Shown here piece after piece: positions 21,616 to 31,968 of a DNA stretch of 64,000 nt. The notes below the pieces were generated by a model. That model did not search any database, was not told the origin of the DNA, and saw nothing but the letters and a program-made list of their open reading frames with translations. The stretch spans positions 16,136,501 to 16,200,500 of the forward strand of contig CM076148.1 in the NCBI GenBank assembly GCA_038025085.1. The letters are read 5' to 3'. Each line of letters starts with the position of its first letter. Position 1 is the first letter of the stretch. Position numbers and translations under genes: made by a program. This DNA comes from Tetragonia tetragonoides (taxonomy: Eukaryota; Streptophyta; Magnoliopsida; Caryophyllales; Aizoaceae).

Positions 21616-21733
21616 GGGAGCAACACGAGGACTTCCCAGGAGGTCACCCATCCTAGTACTACTCTCGCCCAAGCACGCTTAACTACAGAGTTCTGATGGG
21701 GTCCGGTGCATTAGTGATGGTATGATCGCACCC
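21616..21733 (-). rRNA. 5S rRNA: 5S rRNA gene, copy 65
   Basis: 118 nt. Variants G17T, T33C, C47T, C49T, A115T. Confidence 0.96.
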
Positions 21734-21955
21734 ATCAAACTATTGCACAATGTTTTTTTTTAACCTTGTTCTTACAGCCATTTTTCACTTTTCGTGTGTC
21801 TCTTTTATTCGAAAATCAACGGTTTGTACGTAAAACCCAACACGTCTCCCGAAAACGTTTATGCTAGTATTTTCTGATTCTAAACAGCGTTTTAAATAAG
21901 GCTACATAAAAATAAAAAAAATAAAAAAAGTTTTAAAAAATGAAGATTTAAAAAA

Positions 21956-22073
21956 GGGTGCAACACGAGGACTTCCCTGGAGGTCACCCATTCTAGTACT
22001 ACTCTCGCCCAAGCACGCATAACTGCAGAATTCTGATAGGATCCGGTGCATTAGTGCTGGTATGATCGCTCCC
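21956..22073 (-). rRNA. 5S rRNA: 5S rRNA gene, copy 66 (type A)
   Basis: 118 nt. Variants T4A, C36T, C44T, C47T, A55T, G82A, T96A. Start of the two-unit higher-order repeat; type A is defined by T4A/C47T/A55T/G82A. Confidence 0.95.
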
Positions 22074-22292
22074 ATCAAAATGTTGCACAATATTTGTTTT
22101 AACCTTATCCTTACAGTCATTTCTCACTTTTCGTGTGTCTCTTTTATTCGAAAATCAACGGTTTGTACTTAAAACACAACACGTCTCCCGAAATCTTTTA
22201 TACTAGTGTTTTCTGATTCTAAACAGCGTTTTAAATAAGGCTACATAAAAATTAAAAAAAAAAATAAATAAAAAAAAATGAAGATTTAAAAA

Positions 22293-22411
22293 GGGGTGCA
22301 ACACGAGGACTTCCCAGGAGGTCACCCATTCTAGTACTACTCTCGCCCAAGCACGCGTAACTGCGGAGTTCTGATGGGATCCGGTGCATTAGTGCTGGTA
22401 TGATCGCACCC
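22293..22411 (-). rRNA. 5S rRNA: 5S rRNA gene, copy 67 (type B)
   Basis: 119 nt. Variants A55C, G82A, the type B signature. Confidence 0.97.
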
Positions 22412-22634
22412 ATCAAACTATTGCACAATGTTTGTTTTAACCTTATCCTTACAGTCATTTCTCACCTTTTCGTGTGTCTCTTTTATTCGAAAATCAACGG
22501 TTTGTACTTAAAACACAACACGTCTCCCGAAATCTTTTATACTAGTGTTTTCTGATTCTAAACAGCGTTTTAAATAAGGCTACATAAAAATTAAAAAATA
22601 AATAAAAAAATAAAAAAAAATGAAGATTTAAAAA

Positions 22635-22753
22635 GGGGTGCAACACGAGGACTTCCCAGGAGGTCACCCATTCTAGTACTACTCTCGCCCAAGCACGCGT
22701 AACTGCGGAGTTCTGATGGGATCCGGTGTATTAGTGCTGGTATGATCGCACCC
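22635..22753 (-). rRNA. 5S rRNA: 5S rRNA gene, copy 68 (type B)
   Basis: 119 nt. Type B plus G25A. Confidence 0.97.
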
Positions 22754-22978
22754 ATCAAACTATTGCACAATGTTTGTTTTAACCTTGTTCTTACAGCCAT
22801 TTCTCACTTTTCGTGTGTCTCTTTTATTCGAAAATCAACGGTTTGTACGTAAAACCCAACACGTCTCCCGAAAACGTTTATGCTAGTATTTTCTGATTCT
22901 AAACAGCGTTTTAAATAAGGCTACATAAAAATAAAAAAAAAAATAAAAAAAAGTTTAAAAAAATGAAGATTTAAAAAA

Positions 22979-23096
22979 GGGTGCAACACGAGGACTTCCC
23001 AGGAGGTCACCCATTCTAGTACTACTCTCGCCCAAGCACGCATAACTGCAGAGTTCTGATGGGATCCGGTGCATTAGTGCTGGTATGATCGCTCCC
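22979..23096 (-). rRNA. 5S rRNA: 5S rRNA gene, copy 69 (type A)
   Basis: 118 nt. T4A, C47T, A55T, G82A only. Confidence 0.97.
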
Positions 23097-23318
23097 ATCA
23101 AAATGTTGCACAATATTTGTTTTAACCTTGTCCTTACAGTCATTTCTCACTTTTCGTGTGTCTCTTTTATTCGAAAATCAACGGTTTGTACTTAAAACAC
23201 AACACGTCTCCCGAAATCTTTTATACTAGTGTTTTCTGATTCTAAACAGCGTTTTAAATAAGGCTACATAAAAATTAAAAAAAAAATAAATAAATAAAAA
23301 AAAATGAAAATTTAAAAA

Positions 23319-23437
23319 GGGGTGCAACACGAGTACTTCCCAGGAGGTCACCCATTCTAGTACTACTCTCGCCCAAGCACGCGTAACTGCGGAGTTCTGA
23401 TGGGATCCGGTGCATTAGTGCTGGTATGATCGCACCC
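23319..23437 (-). rRNA. 5S rRNA: 5S rRNA gene, copy 70 (type B)
   Basis: 119 nt. Type B plus C104A. Confidence 0.97.
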
Positions 23438-23660
23438 ATCAAACTATTGCACAATGTTTGTTTTAACCTTGTTCTTACAGCCATTTCTCACTTTTCGTGT
23501 GTCTCTTTTATTCGAAAATCAACGGTTTGTACGTAAAACCCAACACGTCTCCCGAAAACGTTTATGCTAGTATTTTCTGATTCTAAACAGCGTTTTAAAT
23601 AAGGCTACATAAAAATAAAAAAAAAATAAAAAAAGTTTAAAAAAATGAAGATTTAAAAAA

Positions 23661-23778
23661 GGGTGCAACACGAGGACTTCCCTGGAGGTCACCCATTCTA
23701 GTACTACTCTCGCCCTAGCACGCATAACTGCAGAGTTCTGATGGGATCCGGTGCATTAGTGCTGGTATGATCGCTCCC
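23661..23778 (-). rRNA. 5S rRNA: 5S rRNA gene, copy 71 (type A)
   Basis: 118 nt. Type A plus T63A, T96A. Confidence 0.97.
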
Positions 23779-24000
23779 ATCAAAATGTTGCACAATATTT
23801 GTTTTAACCTTATCCTTACAGTCATTTCTCACTTTTCGTGTGTCTCTTTTATTCGAAAATCAACGGTTTGTACTTAAAACACAACACGTCTCCCGAAATC
23901 TTTTATACTAGTGTTTTCTGATTCTAAACAGCGTTTTAAATAAGGCTACATAAAAATTAAAAAAAAAATAAATAAATAAATAAAAATGAAGATTTAAAAA

Positions 24001-24119
24001 GGGGTGCAACACGAGGACTTCCCAGGAGGTCACCCATTCTAGTACTACTCTCGCCCAAGCACGCGTAACTGCGGAGTTCTGATGGGATCCGGTGTATTAG
24101 TGCTGGTATGATCGCACCC
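24001..24119 (-). rRNA. 5S rRNA: 5S rRNA gene, copy 72 (type B)
   Basis: 119 nt. Type B plus G25A. Confidence 0.97.
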
Positions 24120-24345
24120 ATCAAACTATTGCACAATGTTTGTTTTAACCTTGTTCTTACAGCCATTTCTCACTTTTCGTGTGTCTCTTTTATTCGAAAA
24201 TCAACGGTTTGTACGTAAAACCCAACACGTCTCCCGAAAACGTTTATGCTAGTATTTTCTGATTCTAAACAGCGTTTTAAATAAGGCTACATAAAAATAA
24301 AAAAAAAAAAAAAAAAAAAGTTTAAAAAAATGAAGATTTAAAAAA

Positions 24346-24463
24346 GGGTGCAACACGAGGACTTCCCAGGAGGTCACCCTATCTAGTACTACTCTCGCCC
24401 AAGCACGCATAACTGCAGAGTTCTGATGGGATCCGGTGCATTAGTGCTGGTATGATCGCTCCC
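24346..24463 (-). rRNA. 5S rRNA: 5S rRNA gene, copy 73 (type A)
   Basis: 118 nt. Type A plus A83T, T84A (a two-base swap in the C box). Confidence 0.96.
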
Positions 24464-24686
24464 ATCAAAATGTTGCACAATATTTGTTTTAACCTTGTCC
24501 TTACAGTCATTTCTCACTTTTCGTGTGTCTCTTTTATTCGAAAATCAACGGTTTGTACTTAAAACACAACACGTCTCCCGAAATCTTTTATACTAGTGTT
24601 TTCTGATTCTAAACAGCGTTTTAAATAAGGCTACATAAAAATTAAAAAAAAAAATAAATAAATAAAAAAAAATGAAAATTTAAAAA

Positions 24687-24805
24687 GGGGTGCAACACGA
24701 GGACTTCCCAGGAGGTCACCCATTCTAGTACTACTCTCGCCCAAGCACGCGTAACTGCGGAGTTCTGATGGGATCCGGTGCATTAGTGCTGGTATGATCG
24801 CACCC
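24687..24805 (-). rRNA. 5S rRNA: 5S rRNA gene, copy 74 (type B)
   Basis: 119 nt. A55C, G82A only. Confidence 0.97.
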
Positions 24806-25026
24806 ATCAAACTATTGCACAATGTTTGTTTTAACCTTGTTCTTACAGCCATTTCTCACTTTTCGTGTGTCTCTTTTATTCGAAAATCAACGGTTTGTAC
24901 GTAAAACCCAACACGTCTCCCGAAAACGTTTATGCTAGTATTTTCTGATTCTAAACAGCGTTTTAAATAAGGCTACATAAAAATAAAAAAAATAAAAAAA
25001 GTTTAAAAAAATGAAGATTTAAAAAA

Positions 25027-25144
25027 GGGTGCAACACGAGGACTTCCCAGGAGGTCACCCATTCTAGTACTACTCTCGCCCAAGCACGCAAAACTGCAGA
25101 GTTCTGATGGGATCCGGTGCATTAGTGCTGGTATGATCGCTCCC
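25027..25144 (-). rRNA. 5S rRNA: 5S rRNA gene, copy 75 (type A)
   Basis: 118 nt. Type A plus A54T. Confidence 0.97.
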
Positions 25145-25366
25145 ATCAAAATGTTGCACAATATTTGTTTTAACCTTATCCTTACAGTCATTTCTCACTT
25201 TTCGTGTGTCTCTTTTATTCGAAAATCAACGGTTTGTACTTAAAACACAACACGTCTCCCGAAATCTTTTATACTAGTGTTTTCTGATTCTAAACAGCGT
25301 TTTAAATAAGGCTACATAAAAATTAAAAAATAAATAAATAAATAAATAAAAATGAAGATTTAAAAA

Positions 25367-25485
25367 GGGGTGCAACACGAGGACATCCCAGGAGGTCACC
25401 CATTCTAGTACTACTCTCGCCCAAGCACGCGTAACTGCGGAGTTCTGATGGGATCCGGTGCATTAGTGCTGGTATGATCGCACCC
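25367..25485 (-). rRNA. 5S rRNA: 5S rRNA gene, copy 76 (type B)
   Basis: 119 nt. Type B plus A101T. Confidence 0.97.
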
Positions 25486-25709
25486 ATCAAACTATTGCAC
25501 AATGTTTGTTTTAACCTTGTTCTTACAGCCATTTCTCACTTTTCGTGTGTCTCTTTTATTCGAAAATCAACGGTTTGTACGTAAAACCCAACACGTCTCC
25601 CGAAAACGTTTATGCTAGTATTTTCTGATTCTAAACAGCGTTTTAAATAAGGCTACATAAAAATAAAAAAAAAAATAAAAAAAGTTTAAAAAAATGAAGA
25701 TTTAAAAAA

Positions 25710-25827
25710 GGGTGCAACACGAGGACTTCCCAGGAGGTCACCCATTCTAGTACTACTCTCGCCCAAGCACGCATAACTGTAGAGTTCTGATGGGATCCGG
25801 TGCATTAGTGCTGGTATGATCGCTCCC
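25710..25827 (-). rRNA. 5S rRNA: 5S rRNA gene, copy 77 (type A)
   Basis: 118 nt. Type A plus G48A. Confidence 0.97.
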
Positions 25828-26046
25828 ATCAAAATGTTGCACAATATTTGTTTTAACCTTATCCTTACAGTTATTTCTCACTTTTCGTGTGTCTCTTTTA
25901 TTCGAAAATGAACGGTTTGTACTTAAAACACAACACGTCTCCCGAAATCTTTTATACTAGTGTTTTCTGATTCTAAACAGCGTTTTAAATAAGGCTACAT
26001 AAAAATTAAAAAAAAAAATAAATAAAAAAAAATGAAGATTTAAAAA

Positions 26047-26165
26047 GGGGTGCAACACGAGGACTTCCCAGGAGGTCACCCATTCTAGTACTACTCTCGC
26101 CCAAGCACGCGTAACTGCGGAGTTCTGATGGGATCCGGTGCATTAGTGCTGGTATGATCGCACCC
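26047..26165 (-). rRNA. 5S rRNA: 5S rRNA gene, copy 78 (type B)
   Basis: 119 nt. A55C, G82A only. Confidence 0.97.
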
Positions 26166-26386
26166 ATCAAACTATTGCACAATGTTTGTTTTAACCTTGT
26201 TCTTACAGCCATTTCTCACTTTTCGTGTGTCTCTTTTATTCGAAAATCAACGGTTTGTACGTAAAACCCAACACGTCTCCCGAAAACGTTTATGCTAGTA
26301 TTTTCTGATTCTAAACAGCGTTTTAAATAAGGCTACATAAAAATAAAAAAAATAAAAAAAGTTTAAAAAAATGATGATTTAAAAAA

Positions 26387-26504
26387 GGGTGCAACACGAG
26401 GACTTCCCAGGAGGTCACCCATTCTAGTACTACTCTCGCCCAAGCACGCATAACTGCAGAGTTCTGATGGGATCCGGTGCATTAGTGCTGGTATGATCGC
26501 TCCC
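26387..26504 (-). rRNA. 5S rRNA: 5S rRNA gene, copy 79 (type A)
   Basis: 118 nt. Plain type A. Confidence 0.97.
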
Positions 26505-26726
26505 ATCAAAATGTTGCACAATATTTGTTTTAACCTTATCCTTACAGTCATTTCTCACTTTTCGTGTGTCTCTTTTATTCGAAAATCAACGGTTTGTACT
26601 TAAAACACAACACGTCTCCCGAAATCTTTTATACTAGTGTTTTCTGATTCTAAACAGCGTTTTAAATAAGGCTACATAAAAATTAAAAAAAAAATAAATA
26701 AATAAATAAAAATGAAGATTTAAAAA

Positions 26727-26845
26727 GGGGTGCAACACGAGGACTTCCCAGGAGGTCACCCATTCTAGTACTACTCTCGCCCAAGCACGCGTAACTGTGG
26801 AGTTCTGATGGGATCCGGTGCATTAGTGCTGGTATGATCGCACCC
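26727..26845 (-). rRNA. 5S rRNA: 5S rRNA gene, copy 80 (type B)
   Basis: 119 nt. Type B plus G48A. Confidence 0.97.
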
Positions 26846-27069
26846 ATCAAACTATTGCACAATGTTTGTTTTAACCTTGTTCTTACAGTCATTTCTCACT
26901 TTTCGTGTGTCTCTTTTATTCGAAAATCAACGGTTTGTACGTAAAACCCAACACGTCTCCCGAAAACGTTTATGCTAGTATTTTCTGATTCTAAACAGCG
27001 TTTTAAATAAGGCTACATAAAAATAAAAAAAATAAAAAAAAAAGTTTAAAAAAATGAAGATTTAAAAAA

Positions 27070-27187
27070 GGGTGCAACACGAGGACTTCCCAGGAGGTCA
27101 CCCATTCTAGTACTACTCTCGCCCAAGCACGCATAACTGCAGAGTTCTGATGGGATCCGGTGCATTAGTGCTGGTATGATCGCTCCC
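27070..27187 (-). rRNA. 5S rRNA: 5S rRNA gene, copy 81 (type A)
   Basis: 118 nt. Plain type A. Confidence 0.97.
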
Positions 27188-27409
27188 ATCAAAATGTTGC
27201 ACAATATTTGTTTTAACCTTATCCTTACAGTCATTTCTCACTTTTCGTGTGTCTCTTTTATTCGAAAATCAACGGTTTGTACTTGAAACACAACACGTCT
27301 CCCGAAATCTTTTATACTAGTGTTTTCTGATTCTAAACAGCGTTTTAAATAAGGCTACATAAAAATTAAAAAATAAATAAATAAATAAATAAAAATGAAG
27401 ATTTAAAAA

Positions 27410-27528
27410 GGGGTGCAACACGAGGACTTCCCAGGAGGTCACCCATTCTAGTACTACTCTCGGCCAAGCACGCGTAACTGCGGAGTTCTGATGGGATCCG
27501 GTGCATTAGTGCTGGTATGATCGCACCC
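27410..27528 (-). rRNA. 5S rRNA: 5S rRNA gene, copy 82 (type B)
   Basis: 119 nt. Type B plus G66C. Confidence 0.97.
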
Positions 27529-27750
27529 ATCAAACTATTGCACAATGTTTGTTTTAACCTTGTTCTTACAGCCATTTCTCACTTTTCGTGTGTCTCTTTT
27601 ATTCGAAAATCAACGGTTTGTACGTAAAACCCAACACGTCTCCCGAAAACGTTTATGCTATTATTTTCTGATTCTAAATAGCGTTTTAAATAAGGCTACA
27701 TAAAAAATAAAAAAAATAAAAAAAGTTTAAAAAAATGAAGATTTAAAAAA

Positions 27751-27868
27751 GGGTGCAACACGAGGACTTCCCAGGAGGTCACCCATTGTAGTACTACTCT
27801 CGCCCAAGCACGCGTAACTGCGGAGTTCTGATGGGATCCGGTGCATTAGTGCTGGTATGATCGCACCC
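27751..27868 (-). rRNA. 5S rRNA: 5S rRNA gene, copy 83 (type B-like)
   Basis: 118 nt. A55C, G82A, G81C. It sits where a type A gene is expected and breaks the alternation. Confidence 0.97.
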
Positions 27869-28089
27869 ATCAAACTATTGCACAATGTTTGTTTTAACCT
27901 TGTTCTTACAGCCATTTCTCACTTTTCGTGTGTCTCTTTTATTCGAAAATCAACGGTTTGTACGTAAAACCCAACACGTCTCCCGAAAACGTTTATGCTA
28001 GTATTTTCTGATTCTAAACAGCGTTTTAAATAAGGCTACATAAAAATAAAAAAAATAAAAAAAGTTTAAAAAAATGAAGATTTAAAAAA

Positions 28090-28207
28090 GGGTGCAACAC
28101 GAGGACTTCCCAGGAGGTCACCCATTCTAGTACTACTCTCGCCCAAGCACGCATAACTGCAGAGTTCTGATGGGATCCGGTGCATTAGTGCTGGTATGAT
28201 CGCTCCC
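28090..28207 (-). rRNA. 5S rRNA: 5S rRNA gene, copy 84 (type A)
   Basis: 118 nt. Type A gene, but its upstream flank is the type B flank (atcaaactattgc), so a gene/promoter recombinant. Confidence 0.97.
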
Positions 28208-28423
28208 ATCAAACTATTGCACAATGTTTGTTTTAACCTTGTTCTTACAGCCATTTCTCACTTTTCGTGTGTCTCTTTTATTCGAAAATCAACGGTTTGT
28301 ACGTAAAACCCAACACGTCTCCCGTTTATGCTAGTATTTTCTGATTCTAAACAGCGTTTTAAATAAGGCTACATAAAAATAAAAAAAAATAAAAAAAGTT
28401 TAAAAAAATGAAGATTTAAAAAA

Positions 28424-28541
28424 GGGTGCAACACGAGGACTTCCCAGGAGGTCACCCATTGTAGTACTACTCTCGCCCAAGCACGCGTAACTGCGGAGTT
28501 CTGATTGGATCCGGTGCATAAGTGCTGGCATGATCGCACCC
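28424..28541 (-). rRNA. 5S rRNA: 5S rRNA gene, copy 85 (5' end duplicated)
   Basis: 118-nt core. Variants A13G, A22T, C36A, A55C, G81C, G82A. A 33-bp copy of gene positions 1-33 lies directly upstream (28542-28574). First of 14 such genes. Confidence 0.95.
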
Positions 28542-28574
28542 ATCCGGTGCATTAGTGCTGGTATGATCGCACCC
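28542..28574 (-). repeat. 33-bp duplication of gene positions 1-33, copy 85
   Basis: Direct tandem copy of the first 33 nt of the gene, placed between the core gene and the upstream promoter. Gene positions 31-33 (GAT) equal the last three flank bases, so the junction lies at a short microhomology. Confidence 0.95.
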
Positions 28575-28796
28575 ATCAATCTATTGCACAATAATTGTTT
28601 TAACCTTATCCTTACAGTCATTTCTCACTTTTCGTGTGTCTCTTTTATTCGAAAATCAACGGTTTGTACTTAAAACACAACACGTCTCCCGAAATCTTTT
28701 ATACTAGTGTTTTCTGATTCTAAACAGCGTTTTAAATAAGGCTACATAAAAATTAAAAAAAAAATAAATAAATAAATGAAAATGAAGATTTAAAAA

Positions 28797-28915
28797 GGGG
28801 TGCAACACGAGGACTTCCCAGGAGGTCACCCATTCTAGTACTACTCTCGCCCAAGCATGCGTAACTGCGGAGTTCTAATGGGATCCGGTGCATTAGTGCT
28901 GGTATGATCGCACCC
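28797..28915 (-). rRNA. 5S rRNA: 5S rRNA gene, copy 86 (type B)
   Basis: 119 nt. A55C, G82A plus C39T, G58A. Confidence 0.97.
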
Positions 28916-29133
28916 ATCAAACTATTGCACAATGTTTGTTTTAACCTTGTTCTTACAGCCATTTCTCACTTTTCGTGTGTCTCTTTTATTCGAAAATCAA
29001 CGGTTTGTACGTAAAACCCAACACGTCTCCCGTTTATGCTAGTATTTTCTGATTCTAAACAGCGTTTTAAATAAGGCTACATAAAAATAAAAAAAAAAAT
29101 AAAAAAAGTTTAAAAAAATGAAGATTTAAAAAA

Positions 29134-29251
29134 GGGTGCAACACGAGGACTTCCCAGGAGGTCACCCATTGTAGTACTACTCTCGCCCAAGCACGCGTAA
29201 CTGCGGAGTTCTGATTGGATCCGGTGCATAAGTGCTGGCATGATCGCACCC
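29134..29251 (-). rRNA. 5S rRNA: 5S rRNA gene, copy 87 (5' end duplicated)
   Basis: 118-nt core with the same six variants as copy 85 (A13G, A22T, C36A, A55C, G81C, G82A) and the same upstream segment. Two units away, so a duplicate of copy 85. Confidence 0.95.
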
Positions 29252-29284
29252 ATCCGGTGCATTAGTGCTGGTATGATCGCACCC
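29252..29284 (-). repeat. 33-bp 5'-end duplication, copy 87
   Basis: Same junction as in copy 85. The outer segment is consensus while the core carries A13G and A22T. Confidence 0.95.
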
Positions 29285-29506
29285 ATCAAACTATTGCACA
29301 ATATTTGTTTTAACCTTGTTCTTACAGCCATTTCTCACTTTTTGTGTGTCTCTTTTATTCGAAAATCAACGGTTTGTACGTAAAATCCAACACGTCTCCC
29401 GAAAACTTTTATGCTAGTGTTTTCTGATTCTAAACAGCGTTTTAAATAAGGCTACATAAAAATAAAAATAAAAAAAAAAAAATTAAATAAATGAAGATTT
29501 AAAAAA

Positions 29507-29624
29507 GGGTGCAACACGAGGACTTCCCAGAAGGTCACCCTTCCTAGTACTACTCTCGCCCAAGCACGCTTAACTGCGGAGTTCTGATGGGATCCAGAGC
29601 ATTAGTGCTGGTATGATCGCACTC
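29507..29624 (-). rRNA. 5S rRNA: 5S rRNA gene, copy 88
   Basis: 118 nt. Variants G2A, A27T, C29T, T84A, C94T. Confidence 0.96.
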
Positions 29625-29844
29625 ATCAAACTGTTGCACAATATTTGTTTTAACCTTGTTCTTACAGTCATTTCGCACTTTTCGTGTGACTCTTTTATTC
29701 GAAAATCAACGGTTTGTACTTAAAACATAACACGTCTACCGAAATCTTTTATCCTAGTGTTTTCTGATTCTAAACAGCGTTTTAAATAAGGCTACATAAA
29801 AATAAAAATAAAAAATAAAATTTAAAAAACTAAAGATTTAAAAA

Positions 29845-29963
29845 GGGGTGCAACACGAGGACTTCTCAGGAGGTCACCCATCCTAGTACTACTCTCGCCT
29901 AAGCACGCTTAACTGCGGAGTTCTGATGGGATCCGGTGCATTAGTGCTGGCATGATCGCACCC
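29845..29963 (-). rRNA. 5S rRNA: 5S rRNA gene, copy 89 (5' end duplicated)
   Basis: 119-nt core. Variants A13G, G64A, G98A. Extra segment 29964-29996. Confidence 0.95.
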
Positions 29964-29996
29964 ATCCGGTGCATTAGTGCTGGTATGATCGCACCC
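29964..29996 (-). repeat. 33-bp 5'-end duplication, copy 89
   Basis: Consensus outer segment; core marked A13G. Confidence 0.95.
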
Positions 29997-30216
29997 ATCA
30001 AACTATTGCACAATATTTGTTTTAACCATGTTCTTAACGTAATTTCTCACTTATCGTGTGTCTCTTTTATTCGAAAATCAACGGTTTGTACTTAAAACAC
30101 AACACGTCTCCCGAAATCTTTTATACTAGTGTTTTCTGATTCTAAACAGCGTTTTAAATAAGGCTACATAAAAATAAAAAACATTAAAAAAAATTAAAAA
30201 AATGAAGATTAAAAAA

Positions 30217-30335
30217 GGGGTGCAACACGAGGACTTCCCAAGAGGTCACCCATCCTAGTACTACTCTCGCCCAAGCAGGCTTAACTGCGGATTTCTGATG
30301 GGATCCAGTGCATTAGTGCTGGTATGATCGCACCC
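30217..30335 (-). rRNA. 5S rRNA: 5S rRNA gene, copy 90
   Basis: 119 nt. Variants C29T, C44A, G58C, C95T. Confidence 0.97.
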
Positions 30336-30558
30336 ATCAATCTATTGCACAATATTTGTTTTAATCTTATTCTTACAACCATTTCTCACTTTTCGTGTGT
30401 TTCTTTAATTCGAAAATCAACGGTTTGTACGTAAAACCCAACACGTCTCCCGAAAACTTTTATACTAGTGTTTTCTGATTCTAAACAGCGTTTTAAATAA
30501 GGCTACATAAAAAAAAATAAAAATAAATAAACATTTAAAAAAATGAAGATTTAAAAAA

Positions 30559-30676
30559 GGGTGCAACACGAGGACTTCCCAGGAGGTCACCCATCCTAGT
30601 ACTACTCTCGCCCAAGCACGCTTAACTGCAGAGTTCTGATGGGATCCAGTGCATTAGTGCGGGTATGATCGCACCC
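30559..30676 (-). rRNA. 5S rRNA: 5S rRNA gene, copy 91
   Basis: 118 nt. Variants A16C, C29T, C47T. Internal boxes intact. Confidence 0.97.
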
Positions 30677-30897
30677 ATCAAACTATTGCACAATATTTGT
30701 TTTAACCTTATTGTTACAGTCATTTCTCATTTTTCGTGTGTCTCTTTTATTTGAAAATCAACGGTTTGTACTTAAAACACAACACGTCTACCGAAATCTT
30801 TTATACTTGTGTTTTCTGATTCTAAACAGCGTTTTAAATAAAGCTACATAAAAATCAATAAAATAAAATAAAATTTAAAAAAATGAAGATTTAAAAA

Positions 30898-31016
30898 GGG
30901 GTGCAACACGAGGACTTCCCAGGAGGTCACCCATTCTAGTACTACTCTCGCCCAAGCTCGCTTAACTGCGGAGTTCTGATGGGATCCGGTGCATTAGTGC
31001 TGGTATGATCGCACCC
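30898..31016 (-). rRNA. 5S rRNA: 5S rRNA gene, copy 92 (5' end triplicated)
   Basis: 119-nt core. Variants T59A, G82A. Two 33-bp extra segments follow upstream (31017-31082), the outer one with A19C. Confidence 0.95.
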
Positions 31017-31082
31017 ATCCGGTGCATTAGTGCTGGTATGATCGCACCCATCCGGTGCATTAGGGCTGGTATGATCGCACCC
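31017..31082 (-). repeat. Two 33-bp 5'-end segments, copy 92
   Basis: Segments 31017-31049 and 31050-31082 give three tandem 5' ends in all. The outermost has A19C. The core start lies 66 bp from the upstream promoter. Confidence 0.95.
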
Positions 31083-31297
31083 ATCAAACTGTTGCACAAT
31101 ATTTGTTTTAACATTGTTCTTACAGTCATTTCTAACTTTTCGTGTGTCTCTTTTATTCGAAAATCAACGGTTTCTACTGAAAACACAACACGTCTCCCGA
31201 AATCTTTTATACTAGTGTTTTCTGATTCTAAACAGCGTTTTAAATAAGGCTACATAAAAATAAAAAAATAAAAAAAAAAAAATGAAGATTTAAAAAA

Positions 31298-31415
31298 GGG
31301 TGCAACAGGAGGACTTCCAAGGAGGTCACCCATACTAGTACTACTCTCGCCTAAGCACGCTTAACTACGGAGTTCTGATGGGATCCGGTGCATTAGTGCT
31401 GGTATGATCGCACCC
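31298..31415 (-). rRNA. 5S rRNA: 5S rRNA gene, copy 93
   Basis: 118 nt. Variants C49T, G64A, G82T, G97T, G108C. Confidence 0.96.
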
Positions 31416-31636
31416 ATCAAACTGTTGCACAATATTTGTTTTAACCTTGTTCTTACAGTCATTTCTCAATTTTCGTGTGTCTCTTTTATTCGAAAATCAA
31501 CGGTTTCTACTTAAAACACAACACGTCTCCCGAAATCTTTTATACTAGTGTTTTCTGATTCTAAACAGCGTTTTAAATAAGGCTACATAAAAATAAAAAA
31601 ATAAAAAAAAAAATAAAAAAATGAAGATTTAAAAAA

Positions 31637-31754
31637 GGGTGCAACACGAGGACTTCCAAGGAGGTAACCCATCCTAGTACTACTCTCGCCCAAGCACGCT
31701 TAACTGCGGAGTTCTGATGGGATCCGGTGAATTAGTGCCGGTATGATCGCACCC
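31637..31754 (-). rRNA. 5S rRNA: 5S rRNA gene, copy 94
   Basis: 118 nt. Variants A16G, G25T, G89T, G97T. Confidence 0.97.
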
Positions 31755-31968
31755 ATCAAACTATTGCACAATATTTGTTTTAACCTTGTTCTTACAGTCA
31801 TTTCTCACTTTTCGTGTGACTCTTTTATTCGAAAATCAACAGTTTCTACTTAAAACACAACACGTCTCCCGAAATCTTTTATACTAGTGTTTTCTGATTC
31901 TAAACAGTGTTTTAAATAAGGCTACATAAAAATAAAAATAAAAATAAAATAAAAAAATATTTAAAAAA

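Larger units (their letters stand above)
20593..22073 (-). repeat. Block of copies 62-66, third of three
   Basis: Matches copies 48-52 at a steady offset of 4710-4719 bp. Confidence 0.85.
22635..28207 (-). repeat. Two-unit higher-order repeat, about 683 bp (types A and B)
   Basis: Gene types alternate B-A from copy 68 to copy 82, and the spacers alternate with them. The flank upstream of type A reads atcaaaatgttgc with accttatcc (accttgtcc in two units) and a gtacttaaaac body ending in an (aaat)n tract. The flank upstream of type B reads atcaaactattgcacaatgttt with gtacgtaaaaccc and cgtttatgctagtatt. Starts of type B genes are 674-692 bp apart. The register breaks at copies 83-84. Confidence 0.93.

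Noticed and set aside
22254..27400. The (aaat)n tracts as a regulatory or replication element
   Set aside because: They are simple-sequence variants of the A-rich tract found in every spacer; no other signal supports a special role.
31005..31247. Plus-strand open reading frame with a repeated peptide motif (APIRCI)
   Set aside because: It is the antisense of the triplicated 33-bp 5' end of copy 92 plus spacer. The peptide repeat only reflects the DNA duplication.
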